A DNA stretch of 64,000 nucleotides, taken from Frigoriglobus tundricola. GTDB lineage: Bacteria; Planctomycetota; Planctomycetia; Gemmatales; Gemmataceae. Each line of letters opens with the position of its first letter. Position 1 is the stretch's first letter. Below, piece after piece: positions 56,201-64,000 of the stretch. The notes beneath the pieces are model-generated. The model was not told the DNA's origin. It was given only the letters and a program-made list of their open reading frames with translations, and made no database searches. The position numbers and the translations under genes are program-made. The DNA is taken from NCBI RefSeq assembly GCF_013128195.2, contig NZ_CP053452.2, positions 7,688,001-7,752,000 on the forward strand, written 5' to 3'.

Positions 56201-59200
56201 GCGGAGCAACAGAGCGGTTTTGGCCTTCAACTGCGGGGCGGCGAACGCGAGCAGGTTGGCGAGGTCGTCCACCACCTCGGGCGCGACCTTCCACGGCGCG
56301 TCGTCGCCCCGGTCGTTCACCTCCTTGATGACGAACGCGCGGAACGACGCTGGGTCCGCGAACGCTTCGAGCGCCTGCGCGCCGGTGAGGCGGAACCGCG
56401 CGCCCTTTGCGGAGACGCACTCGATGCACTTCTCCGGCTGGCCGTCGGTGTCCTTCAGTTCGAGGAGCAGCGTCGCGAGTAGCGCGCGGTCGCGGAGCTT
56501 TTCGTCCGCGCTGTCGAGGTAGACGGTGCCCTGCACACCGGCCGCGGCGCCGAGTGCGACGGTCGCGGTGAACTGTTCCGTCGGCGTGACGATCTGGGCC
56601 GCCGCGTCCGAGCGCAAGAACGGCGCGACGGTGGCGTCGCCGAGGTACGCGAGCCCGAGGGCGGCCCGGACCTTCACTTCGGGGTCGGAGTGCCGCAGCG
56701 CCGACCGGAGGGCGTCCGTCGTTTCGGCCTTCGAGACCCAAATCAGGGCGTGCGCGGCGGCCTTGCGGAGCTTCGCGTGCGGGCTGTCGAGGAGGGGGAC
56801 CACGGTGCCGAGCGCCCGCGGGTCGCCGAGTTCACCGAGCCCGCGGAGCGCGAGGTCCGCGACTTCGAGCCAGTCGCCGACGCGCTCCTTCAACGGCGGT
56901 TCGGGCGCGGCGGCGAGGGCCGTCAGGACCGGATACGCGGTCGCGTCGCCGTGCCTGGCGAGCGCCGCCGCGGCGCGCACGCGGATGTCGGCACGGGCGC
57001 TCTCCAGCGCCTTCGCGAGCGGCGCCTGGGCGTCGTCGCCCACGAGGGCGGTGACCGCGAGCAGCCGCACGTCGCGGTCGGGGTCGTCGATGGCCCGCAG
57101 GAGCACCTGTTGCGCGGCCTTCGAGTGCTTCTTGATGAGCCCCTCAACGGCCAACTTGCGGGCGTCCGGGTACCGGGACGCGAGGGCCGTTTCCAGAACG
57201 GCGATGTCCTTATTCTTCTTGGTGGCGTACTCGATCGCCTCTTTGCGTAACGCGGCGTCGGCGTCGTTGAAGAACTCGTACAGGAGCGGCGCCGCCCATT
57301 CTTCCTTCTCTTGCGCGGTGACCTCTGTGAGCGCCTCGCGGCGTACGTCCGGGTGGATCGACTGGAGCGTGAAGCGGAGCGTGTTCGCCCCGCCGCCGGC
57401 GATCTTCAGGTTGAGCGCGGACTTGAACGCCTCGCCGCGCACGCCCCGCGCGCCGTCGTTGAGTGCGCGAACGAGCAGGTCCCAGCCCGGCTCGCCGGCC
57501 GCGGTCGGTTTCTTCTTCTTGATGGTCTGAATGAGCGTTTCGAGCCCGCGGCGCCGAACGTCCTCGTCCGCGGCGGTGAGCCCGGACTCGGCGACCGAGA
57601 GCGGCGTCTTGTCGAAGATCTTGACGAGCGCGGTGTACGCCGCGTCGCGGACCGAGGCCTCCTTGTCGAACAGGAGCGACCGGAGGCGGTTCACGGCCCG
57701 TTCGTCGTCGAGGGCCGCGAGCGCGCGGCACACGTCCACGCGGGCGTTCACTTCCTCTTCGCGACTCAGTTGCAGCAACAGGCCGAACGCGCGCGGGTCG
57801 CCCAGCACCGCGAGTCCGCGGGCGCCGCGGAGGCAGGTGTCGAGCGCGCGGCTCGCGGTCGCTTGCAGCAGCGTGTCGTAGTCGTCCGGCGTGAGCTGGC
57901 TCTTGGCGTCGGGCGGCACCGTGGGGGCGGCCTTTTCGCTCTTCTCTTTCTTGTCGGTCGAACTCCCGGCTTCGATCTCGTTCAACTGCCGGTGCAACTC
58001 GGGGTCACTGGCGCGCAGCACCGTTGCGAGATGTCCTTTCGAGAGGACCGAGAGCAGGAACGCCACCTTCCGGACCCCGGCGTCAGCGTCTTCGAGGCGG
58101 CGGCGGATGGCCGATTGCACCGCGGTCTCGTCGAGCAACCGCCGCTCGTAGGTGAGCGTGAGAGCGGCGACCCGGATGTCGCCGTACTTGGAAGAGAGAG
58201 CGGTGAGGCTCGCGGTGGGCACCTTGGTGCCGTAGACGGTTTCGAGTGCGGCGAGCGCGGCCCTTCGCACGTCCCAGGTGGTCGCGTCGAGGGCGTCCAC
58301 GAGCCGCGTGAGCGCCTGGTCGTCGGCCTTCGCCAGCGGTTCGAGCGCCCGCACCGCCAGCACACCGACATCGGCGTGTCCGGTCTTTAGGGCGAGGTCG
58401 ATCGGACCGAGGTCCGGTTTCAGCGGGCGGAACAGCCCTTTGAACGCGATCTCGCGGACCTTGGCATCGTTGTGCCCGATGGCCCGTTCCAGAATCTTCC
58501 CGACCCGCGGGTTGAAGCTGACGGCGAGCAGTTGCGCAGCCAACAGCCGGAGCTGGTGGTCCGGGTCGCGGTTGATCTGTTCACCGAGGATCTCGATCGA
58601 TGCGGCGTCGTTCCACTCGGCGAGCACCTTGAGCGCCTTTTCGCGGCGCTTCGGCTCGTACTTCTGCGCGAGTTCGTTCCGGACCCAGTCGGCGGCGCCG
58701 GTCACTTTCGCCGTGACGGGATCGTCGGGGAACTTGCCGTCGGCTTCGAGCTTGATGAGACGGATGCTGTTGTCGTCGCACGCGACCGCGACGTGCGGCT
58801 GGTTGTACACCGTCACCACGCCGAGCGCGACGACGTGGCCCACCACGTCCTTGAGCGTGCTCGGCTTCACCGCGCCAGGGCGCGGCCAGTTCTTGAGGGT
58901 GCAGTCCCGGCTCCCGGTCACGAACCGGTCGCCGGGGACGAACACGAGAGCGGTGAGAACGTCCTCGTGCGTGTTGGTGCGGCCCTTGTCCTCGGGTTCG
59001 AGGCTGCCGCGGGCGAACGTGGTGAGCAGCTTGTTATCCGCGCCCGCCGAGAAGAACCGCAGCTCCTCCGGTTCGAACTGCACGACCGTGACCGCGCCGT
59101 CGTGGAGCTTGGCGGCCTCGCTCAACTCGAACTCGTCCTTGTCCTGGCCGTCGAACACGGCGACGGTGCCCTTGACCGTGCCCGCCGCGAGCCAGGAGCC

Positions 59201-60052
59201 GCTCTTATCGGCGCTCAGGCACGTTCCGGTGTCGGGCAGTTCGAGCGTCTGAAGGAGCGCGCCGTCCTTGTCGGACACAACGTCGATTTGCTTGCCGTGC
59301 AGGACCGCGAGCCGTTTTTTCGCAATCGGAACGATGGCAACAATCTCGCCGGCGAACGGCCCGGCGAGCTTCTTCGGGGCCTTCTTCCCGCACTCGTGGA
59401 CGCACTTGTCGGTGCCGCCGACGTAGACCGTGCTGCCGTCGGCCGCGATCGCCGTACCGCCGCACTTCAGGTCGTGATGTTGGAGGCTCAGTTTGTCCAC
59501 ATCGAGCCAATAGAGGCCGGTCGGCGCCCCCTCCGGGTGGACGGTGACGAACGCGAGCGACCCGCCGACGCCGACGACCGCTTTAATGTCGCCGCGGTAC
59601 ATCTGTGACTTGCCCGGCCCGGCCTCGCCGAGCGTTTTGGGTGCTTCGGGGGCCGCGGCTTCCTTTTCCCCGCTCTCTTCGGGTTCGTCGCCATCTTCGT
59701 CGTCTTCGTCGTCGCCACCATCGCTTTCGTGTAGCGCCATGACCTGCTGATCGAGTAGCTCCACGAGCGCGACGAAGTTCCGGAACGCCGCGGGGATCGA
59801 ACCGGTGGGCAGCGGGGCGGCGGGACCGGTCGCCGTAACCGCTTCGCCCTCGGCCGCGCCGATCGCCGCGAGTTCGTCGCTCAGGTCCCCGTACATCTCG
59901 TCCGGGAACTGGTACAGCATGTTGTCGAGCGTCTCGAACGTGTCGTCATAGCCGTCGTCGGGAATTTGGTCTTTCACGCGGGCGTACGCCCGCAGAAACG
60001 CGAGCAGCGCGCGGTACCGGTCGCGGAGCGGGTCCCATTTCGCGGAGGCCAT
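53201..60052 (-). CDS. Giant WD40-like and HEAT-repeat protein (2283 residues)
   Basis: Begins MASAKWDPLRDRYRALLAFL at 60052. A helical N-terminus of about 110 residues is followed by a very acidic linker (DGGDDEDDEDGDEPEESGEK) and a WD40-like propeller of about 280 residues (VAVFDGQDKDEFEL, FSAGADNKLLTTF, FVTGSRDCTLKNW). The remainder, about 1800 residues, is HEAT/PBS-lyase-type repeats: LGEQINRDPDHQLRLLAAQL, ALIWVSKAETTDALRSALRH, AVQALGELGDARSVDKLLAL and dozens more. No signal peptide or catalytic motif. Solenoids of this size act as scaffolds. It starts 2 bp after the BRCT gene's stop and overlaps the next gene, so it sits mid-operon. The frame is unbroken for 6.8 kb. Confidence 0.85.
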   Translation of the reverse strand: MASAKWDPLRDRYRALLAFLRAYARVKDQIPDDGYDDTFETLDNMLYQFPDEMYGDLSDELAAIGAAEGEAVTATGPAAPLPTGSIPAAFRNFVALVELLDQQVMALHESDGGDDEDDEDGDEPEESGEKEAAAPEAPKTLGEAGPGKSQMYRGDIKAVVGVGGSLAFVTVHPEGAPTGLYWLDVDKLSLQHHDLKCGGTAIAADGSTVYVGGTDKCVHECGKKAPKKLAGPFAGEIVAIVPIAKKRLAVLHGKQIDVVSDKDGALLQTLELPDTGTCLSADKSGSWLAAGTVKGTVAVFDGQDKDEFELSEAAKLHDGAVTVVQFEPEELRFFSAGADNKLLTTFARGSLEPEDKGRTNTHEDVLTALVFVPGDRFVTGSRDCTLKNWPRPGAVKPSTLKDVVGHVVALGVVTVYNQPHVAVACDDNSIRLIKLEADGKFPDDPVTAKVTGAADWVRNELAQKYEPKRREKALKVLAEWNDAASIEILGEQINRDPDHQLRLLAAQLLAVSFNPRVGKILERAIGHNDAKVREIAFKGLFRPLKPDLGPIDLALKTGHADVGVLAVRALEPLAKADDQALTRLVDALDATTWDVRRAALAALETVYGTKVPTASLTALSSKYGDIRVAALTLTYERRLLDETAVQSAIRRRLEDADAGVRKVAFLLSVLSKGHLATVLRASDPELHRQLNEIEAGSSTDKKEKSEKAAPTVPPDAKSQLTPDDYDTLLQATASRALDTCLRGARGLAVLGDPRAFGLLLQLSREEEVNARVDVCRALAALDDERAVNRLRSLLFDKEASVRDAAYTALVKIFDKTPLSVAESGLTAADEDVRRRGLETLIQTIKKKKPTAAGEPGWDLLVRALNDGARGVRGEAFKSALNLKIAGGGANTLRFTLQSIHPDVRREALTEVTAQEKEEWAAPLLYEFFNDADAALRKEAIEYATKKNKDIAVLETALASRYPDARKLAVEGLIKKHSKAAQQVLLRAIDDPDRDVRLLAVTALVGDDAQAPLAKALESARADIRVRAAAALARHGDATAYPVLTALAAAPEPPLKERVGDWLEVADLALRGLGELGDPRALGTVVPLLDSPHAKLRKAAAHALIWVSKAETTDALRSALRHSDPEVKVRAALGLAYLGDATVAPFLRSDAAAQIVTPTEQFTATVALGAAAGVQGTVYLDSADEKLRDRALLATLLLELKDTDGQPEKCIECVSAKGARFRLTGAQALEAFADPASFRAFVIKEVNDRGDDAPWKVAPEVVDDLANLLAFAAPQLKAKTALLLRFFDNKEQAEWNAEWGVHAARFAHDIRAAADAAKRAGVPVASKLSAEQLRELAFGGYVGLVREQGASGGGQPIARVRQTALARIFAIASKDAVYSRSAQPVLAQAMGDPNQPVRTQAFEHLHALGMDKAQLGAEALEAGYTDLGVKGLELLTDGTSAKKGEAVLERVMLSRSDDLAIEAAKLLRDRQGKVPVAKKALDAVYEPMRLQAVEWLASAYETSPDAQLALRAAVESRYRKVREKAAFELAGKKDGAAYDALTKFLGEAHDAARQFAIINALVGLGDRRAADAFLDRIENDPAGTAQAAALLAACAGFRVPATADRLFLMLDRMKNLQDPIHAALLTVSGHDQSIGDPDDERPQDRQTWMKDQHPRHDAILARLIDRAFTIGETDAIVSTLLAPARWSLGQEVNTILATLCTSPNAELRDAAVQAYGWRFRKRAAPVEPLLKAVKHKNPLTQFLAAEGLARGGRAEGMQVLLSGIEYLEDHSHRVRAVQALGELGDARSVDKLLALASEDGSPLQEAATEAIGHLKKSPQADTVFRLLEKHAKGLSGTAQRALVGLRWFDTPSGWDLVRARVTAKGYGWMLNRIRATAAEQLGYNDDPTTRTLLVKTIRTSTDYELVMAAYASARRLWGKGSLEPNYNLLQNPQAHSYTGNVNEDGGALEPVVKSGDPLRIMEIFPNCTPPVQEQLESALLTRPDLPVKEAVASLAHADEGTVRLASRILGRVPNPDASVKTAVGGALTKWWATWQERRVKPGAAAALAKAGEVVESLLFTAGRAGVPTKVLADVAKSRPDDPFARGIRLEAVRCLVLGTVAPEVLDTLEVLVVGPDADVRVLAAELLARFDARRAAKMAEKLLSDRPSFNRVVTAGAVKAADVKSAAASPHVQPVALPLFVAEKDVLTLAAVARDRKAPEAARFGAVEGLGVMAAEPAEAVLVEIGTAKDDEKELRKAAWRALRRSKRARQRGAVNTLATLPKAPKKAKPAAGATGGSVQGDEQ

Positions 60053-60053
60053 G

Positions 60054-63000
60054 TTACGCGCCCCCCTTCTTCAGTTCGGGGTACTTGTGCCGGATGCGGG
60101 TGACCGCCACGAGGCAGGCGGCGCGTTCGCTCGTCCCGCGGGACATCAGGAACTCGTCGAGCAGCGGGAGGATGCCCCGCCCGAACGCTTTTTCTTCGAG
60201 ACCGAGGTCGCGCATGACTTCGATCAGGTCGAGCTTGGCCCGGCGGGCGGGCAGCGGCTTCACGCTCACCACCTTGTCGGGTTTCGCGGCCTCGGGGTCG
60301 TTCGGGTCGGTGTCCTCCACGGCGTCGCGCGACTTCTCCGGGCGGCCCGGGGGGATCTCGAACAGGATGCGCCGCAGGAACTCGCTGAGGGTCGGTTTCT
60401 CCGCGGGCCACGTTTCCGGCTTGTGCGGGACGCCCTCTCCGCGGTTGGCCGCGGCCTTCTCCGCGTCCTTCTTGGCCTTCGCGCCGACGGTGGGCTTGGG
60501 CGGCAGCGGCGGCTTCCAGTCGGGCGTCAGCCCGCGGTCGCGGTAGACCGTCCACAGTGCCCGGATCACGAACGCCCGGACCTTCCGGTCCGGGCTCTCC
60601 GCGAGGCGGAAGAGTTCCTCCGGCACGCGGAGCTTCGGTAGCCTGCGGATCAGTTCCATCCCCAGCGCCCGCGTCTCCTCGTCGTTGGACTCGCAGAAGC
60701 GGTAGACGGCGCTCGCTTCGAGCTTGCCCGGATCGAGGCGGAACGGCCGGTTCGGCGGCGTGTCCTCGGCGAGGAGCGATTTCGCCACGAACCGGCGCAC
60801 GTCCATGAACGGGATGTCGGCCATCGCGACGAGGTGATCGACGCCGGGGTTCCAGCGCGCGAACTCCCAGCTCGCCAGCTCCAGTGCGAACTCGCGGAGC
60901 GGCTTGCGGCTCTCGCTGAACAGCGGGTACACGCGGTCCAGCGTGAGGAACGAGGCCGGGACCTCGGCGCCGGGATCGACCGGTTTGTCGGTGAGCTTCT
61001 GGGCGATGTTCGGGTGGTGGCGCCGGACGTATTCGCGGGCGAACCGGCCCACGGGCGCGTCCGCCGGGCCGGGCGCGATTATGAGCCGCCACAGCCGCTC
61101 GCAGCCCGAGGTGGCGGCGTCTACTGCGACGGTTCGCTGCTCGCCGGCGAGCATCTGGAGGAACATCGTCTCCGAAATGATCCGGATGTTCGCGCCCTTC
61201 TCGTTCAGCTCCTCGGCCTTGAGGTACTTCGCGCCTTTTTGCCCCTGGCCCAGGAAGGCCGAGCCGGAGTCACCGACCACGAGGTAGTGCAGCTTGGGCG
61301 ACACGTTCGCCGCCACGGTGCCGTTGGCGGCCTTCACCTGCGCTTCCGCGTCCTTCACGGTGATGTTCGCCGGCGTCCCTGTGAAGCAAAAGCTCGCCTT
61401 CCCGAGATCGACGGGGCCTCGGGCCGTTGATGCAGCAGTAGCGGCCGTCGCGGCAACGCCGTCCTTTGCGAAGTCAGCGGGGAGGAACGTGCGGATGAGC
61501 CGGTCGCTGGCGAAGTCGTGGTACAGCGGCTCGCTACGGGCGACGAGCCGCATGAGCCAGTCGAACCCGAGTTCGGTCGTGGTAAACTTCCGCACGTCCT
61601 GGAACCAGCGCAGCACGGTCGCGGCGCGGGTCTCGTCGAAGCTCAGTTCCTTCGCCCACTGGCCGTTCTTGGCCCGGAATTCCGTTAGCCAGGGGGCCTC
61701 GTCCCAATCGGGCTGGAACGCGAGCAGTTTCAAAAAGTCCATGCCGAGCGCCTGGGCCTTCTTGAGCTTGCCCTGGTGTACCCAGTTCGTCACGTACCCC
61801 GCCGTCGGCGGGAACAGGGCCAGCCAGCGCAGCAGCTCGCGGTCGAGGGCGTCGAGTTCGAAGTGCTTCGCGAGTTCGGTCGCGGCGTAGTTCACGATCC
61901 GGTTGGTCTTGTAGCCCTCCGGGTCCACTTTCTGGAGCAGCGAGACGAAGAACGCCGGACCGAGATCTTTGAGGGCGTGGACCTTCGGCAGCAATTTGGT
62001 CGCGAACTCGAAGGCCGGCTCACTGTCGGACAGCATCCGCCCCTGGAACCACTCGGGCGTGAGTTCTTTCGCCCCGAAGTGCTTCGTGATCGCGTCCGCG
62101 GCGAACTTGTGGCCGTGCTGCGTTTCGAGGAGCTGCCCCCAGGCGTCGAGCCCGACGCCGGTGCGCGGGTCCTTCTCGCCGAGCAGGTCGCGCGCGAGCT
62201 TGCGGACCTCGTCGTTGTCGTTGTTCGCGAGCCGGACGAGTTCGCGGACGGGCAGGTCGCGGGCGTGCGTGCGCGCGTAGTTCGCGGCGTACTTCCGGGC
62301 CTCGGCGGAGGGCGAATCGAACAGCTTCAGCACCGCGTCGTGCAGGCCGAGCGTGCGGAACGCGGACTGCTCGAATTTCGGGACGTTCTGGAGCAGCCAC
62401 ACCACGAAGTCGTCGATCGCGCGGCTCTGCACGCCGACGAGCCGGACCACCCAGGCCGGGTCCGTGTCGCGGAGGATCTGGCGGAAGTCGGTCTTCAGCG
62501 CGCTCGTAGCGTAGTCGCGGACGGTGTCGGACTTGGCGCGTTCGAGGAGCGAGAACAGCGGCCGGTGGCTGCGCTTCCACAGGTCGCCGTAGGCGCGCTT
62601 CTTGAGGTCGGCGGGGTCTTGCTTGTCGCCGTACCCGAAGTGGAAGTTTGCCCGCCCGTACTTCTTCGTTTCGTGGAAGAAGATGTGGTTGAACACCCAC
62701 GACCGGTGCGAGTGGAAGTTGTCCGTGTAGTTGACGAGGAAATCGCAGGCCGCATCGGGGTAGGTCGCAGGGAGGTGCAGCCCGACCCGACGCAGGTACC
62801 GCCACGCGCGGCGCACGAGATAGGCGATGGTGGCGCCGCTCACCTGTCGGCCGGGAGCGCTGCCGGCGTGGGCCATATCGAGGCGCGCCGAGATCGCCCC
62901 GTAGATCTCGGTGTCGTTCTTCGCCTCCGCTTCCTTGAAGATCTTCTTGATTGCTTTCCAGGGGCCGTACACGAGCGGCACCCGCGCGATGATCCGCAGC

Positions 63001-63335
63001 AGGTAATCGCGGGCGAGCGCGTCGTTCGACTGCCAGAGGGTGGAGATGACCTCGTGGACCTTCAACTTGTCCGCGAGCGGCACCTCGGCGTCGGGCGCCT
63101 CGAGCGCCTTGAGCGTCTCGATCCGGAAGTGGGCCTGTTCCTCGCGGGTCTTCTGGCGGTAGCGCCAGTCGCGCAGTTGGGCGAGGAACTTGTCGAACGT
63201 GAGCGCACCGGCGCGGATCGGCGTGTCCGGTGCGGGGACCGGCTGGTTGCAGAGCTGTTCGAGGAGCGTAATGAGCCGCGGGTCGCGCGCGTCCCAGGCC
63301 GTGCGCACGTCGTCCAGGGTGAGAACGGCCGCCAT
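60054..63335 (-). CDS. Large helical-repeat protein with central BRCT domain
   Basis: About 1093 residues from MAAVLTLDDVRTAWDARDPR at 63335. Long helical, HEAT-like flanks (LPVRELVRLANNDNDEVRKL, ARDLLGEKDP; LGMELIRRLPKLRVPEELFR) surround a BRCT domain at about residues 630-730: ASFCFTGTPANITVKDAEAQ, GTVAANVSPKLHYLVVGDSG, KGAKYLKAEELNEKGANIRI and ISETMFLQML. BRCT domains of this type bind phosphopeptides or DNA ends, as in NAD-dependent ligase. First gene of the four-gene operon. With WGR and SWIM downstream it points to a DNA-break or nucleic-acid surveillance function, but no enzyme core is visible. Confidence 0.83.
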   Translation of the reverse strand: MAAVLTLDDVRTAWDARDPRLITLLEQLCNQPVPAPDTPIRAGALTFDKFLAQLRDWRYRQKTREEQAHFRIETLKALEAPDAEVPLADKLKVHEVISTLWQSNDALARDYLLRIIARVPLVYGPWKAIKKIFKEAEAKNDTEIYGAISARLDMAHAGSAPGRQVSGATIAYLVRRAWRYLRRVGLHLPATYPDAACDFLVNYTDNFHSHRSWVFNHIFFHETKKYGRANFHFGYGDKQDPADLKKRAYGDLWKRSHRPLFSLLERAKSDTVRDYATSALKTDFRQILRDTDPAWVVRLVGVQSRAIDDFVVWLLQNVPKFEQSAFRTLGLHDAVLKLFDSPSAEARKYAANYARTHARDLPVRELVRLANNDNDEVRKLARDLLGEKDPRTGVGLDAWGQLLETQHGHKFAADAITKHFGAKELTPEWFQGRMLSDSEPAFEFATKLLPKVHALKDLGPAFFVSLLQKVDPEGYKTNRIVNYAATELAKHFELDALDRELLRWLALFPPTAGYVTNWVHQGKLKKAQALGMDFLKLLAFQPDWDEAPWLTEFRAKNGQWAKELSFDETRAATVLRWFQDVRKFTTTELGFDWLMRLVARSEPLYHDFASDRLIRTFLPADFAKDGVAATAATAASTARGPVDLGKASFCFTGTPANITVKDAEAQVKAANGTVAANVSPKLHYLVVGDSGSAFLGQGQKGAKYLKAEELNEKGANIRIISETMFLQMLAGEQRTVAVDAATSGCERLWRLIIAPGPADAPVGRFAREYVRRHHPNIAQKLTDKPVDPGAEVPASFLTLDRVYPLFSESRKPLREFALELASWEFARWNPGVDHLVAMADIPFMDVRRFVAKSLLAEDTPPNRPFRLDPGKLEASAVYRFCESNDEETRALGMELIRRLPKLRVPEELFRLAESPDRKVRAFVIRALWTVYRDRGLTPDWKPPLPPKPTVGAKAKKDAEKAAANRGEGVPHKPETWPAEKPTLSEFLRRILFEIPPGRPEKSRDAVEDTDPNDPEAAKPDKVVSVKPLPARRAKLDLIEVMRDLGLEEKAFGRGILPLLDEFLMSRGTSERAACLVAVTRIRHKYPELKKGGA

Positions 63336-63429
63336 CGGAGAGGCTCCGGTGATCGCGATGTCGCCCACACAGTTGGAGGGGTGTGGGCGTTGTGGCTGTG
63401 TGTCAGGTGGGCCGGCTGGCCGCAACTTC

Positions 63430-63689
63430 CGAGATCAGACGAGGGAGCGTTTACTACTCGACCTGGGGCGCGGAAGGCTCACGGCACCGCCGGCCCCGGG
63501 TGACCTGGCCGGATTCGGGAACCGTGATCCGCACGGTTGCTCCAGACCCGAATCCGGCCAGGTCACCCGGGGCCGAAAGCGGTGCTGGAACAGCCTTCCT
63601 CGCGGGGAGTTGCAAGGCAGGCGCTCGGGTGACGCAACATCACCCTGTCGCAGAGCGACGAGCTAACCGATCTCCCTCGTCTGATCTCG
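63430..63689. repeat. Nested inverted-repeat element upstream of the BRCT operon
   Basis: Three symmetrical layers. Outer 18-bp perfect arms CGAGATCAGACGAGGGAG (63430-63447 and complement 63672-63689). Middle 29-bp perfect arms (63491-63519 and 63547-63575), beginning CGGCCCCGGGTGACCTGGCC. Inner hairpin AACCGTG/CACGGTT in the 27-base loop. No transposase fits inside 260 bp, so a MITE-like element, a recombination site or a structured RNA are options. It lies about 95 bp upstream of the BRCT start on the minus strand. Confidence 0.8.
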
Positions 63690-63911
63690 TTACGCGCGGT
63701 TGAGGTGATCGCCCGCGTGGGAAGTGAGGAGGTTGTAAACCACCGGAGGGCCGTTCGCAAGCGGCGTAGCTCACATTTTATTCGCTTTCCCGAGGTCGTG
63801 TCGCGGTTTGAGCGAGCCGTTCCGGGCGCTTTGATGTGGGGCCGCAACCCCGTGGCCGCTGCGAGGTCGGGAGCGGCCTCGGATGTCACAGACGAGATGT
63901 CTGTAAACGCA
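63690..63911. other. Intergenic stretch without a recognisable gene
   Basis: Short open frames here have arginine/serine-rich, non-protein-like composition. There is a weak hairpin around GACGAGATGTCTGTAAAC. No tRNA or known RNA fold was seen. Confidence 0.4.
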
Positions 63912-64000
63912 TCACACCGGGACCCGGACTGCTTCTTGCGGCGGGCAATCGGTGAACTGCGTGTCGGCGATGAACAGGCAGCCGGCGTTCGGGCACTTCG
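63912..64000 (-). CDS. 3' end of a gene entering from the right edge (Cys-rich)
   Basis: From the right edge on the minus strand the frame reads KCPNAGCLFIADTQFTDC then PPQEAVRVPV and stop (63912-63914). Only 28 codons are in the window. The CPNAGC and FTDCP cysteines look like part of a zinc-ribbon-like domain. The codon composition is protein-like, but the identity cannot be determined. Confidence 0.45.
   Translation of the reverse strand, partial: KCPNAGCLFIADTQFTDCPPQEAVRVPV

Noticed and set aside
60054-63335. NAD-dependent DNA ligase or PARP
   Set aside because: Only the BRCT domain is present; no adenylation KxDG motif and no ADP-ribosyltransferase core were seen in this protein or its WGR neighbour.
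63563-63889. 108-codon minus-strand ORF near the right end
   Set aside because: It begins in intergenic DNA, runs into the palindrome and has Arg/Ser/Thr-rich non-protein-like composition.

Overview
The window is high-GC DNA from a planctomycete of the Gemmataceae (Gemmata or a close relative). This is inferred from gene content: serine/threonine kinases with WD40 or membrane tails, an ECF sigma factor fused to a beta-propeller, two DUF1559 pilin-like proteins, a PSCyt1/PSCyt2/PSD1 cytochrome protein, DUF1080 and Uma2 proteins, and dispersed palindromic repeats. No CRISPR array, rRNA or ordinary tRNA gene was found.

Layout. 1-8.5 kb: kinase-WD40 (cut by the left edge), kbl, a kinase with a periplasmic heme-c domain, a HEPN gene pair and serS. 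8.6-12.6 kb: an intact IS630-type element splitting a DinB-family gene, citrate synthase, and an IS1595-type element with a frameshifted transposase. 12.6-15.1 kb: a glycosyltransferase and a DUF1080 protein. 15.4-17.85 kb: a Ro60-like (TROVE plus vWA) gene preceded on the same strand by four tandem tRNA-mimicking RNAs, read here as Y RNAs. 18-30 kb: pyruvate carboxylase, an NHL-repeat protein, a small detoxification operon with a candidate TetR operator, a TetR gene, DUF1559 genes and glgB. 30-43 kb: a DUF4129 membrane protein, a frameshifted ECF sigma-propeller gene, the PSCyt protein, a broken Uma2 gene, an ABC exporter (ATPase plus frameshifted permease) and a 2-hydroxyacid dehydrogenase. 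43.8-49.6 kb: a translation/ribosome cluster, rsfS, argS, obg, coaX and a degenerate mnmE, the last three overlapping by 4 bp. 49.5-63.3 kb: a minus-strand block made of a BRCT protein, a 2283-residue WD40/HEAT protein, a small membrane protein and a SWIM-WGR protein in one tight operon, followed by a retron reverse transcriptase of the Mx162 type. The right edge has a nested inverted-repeat element and the 3' end of another gene.

The strongest non-routine system is the Ro60/Y-RNA locus. Each of the four RNAs has its 5' and 3' ends paired into a long stem that ends in a T-run. Each carries a tRNA-like domain in which the tRNA 3' half comes before the 5' half, so the acceptor stem is closed by a short loop (GAAA and GCAA in two of them). 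The four modules resemble four different tRNA types. The second is the BRCT, WD40-HEAT and SWIM-WGR operon next to the retron reverse transcriptase, a plausible nucleic-acid surveillance or defence block.

Five loci carry single-nucleotide frame disruptions. Either they are real pseudogenes or the assembly has residual indel errors; the sequence alone cannot decide.
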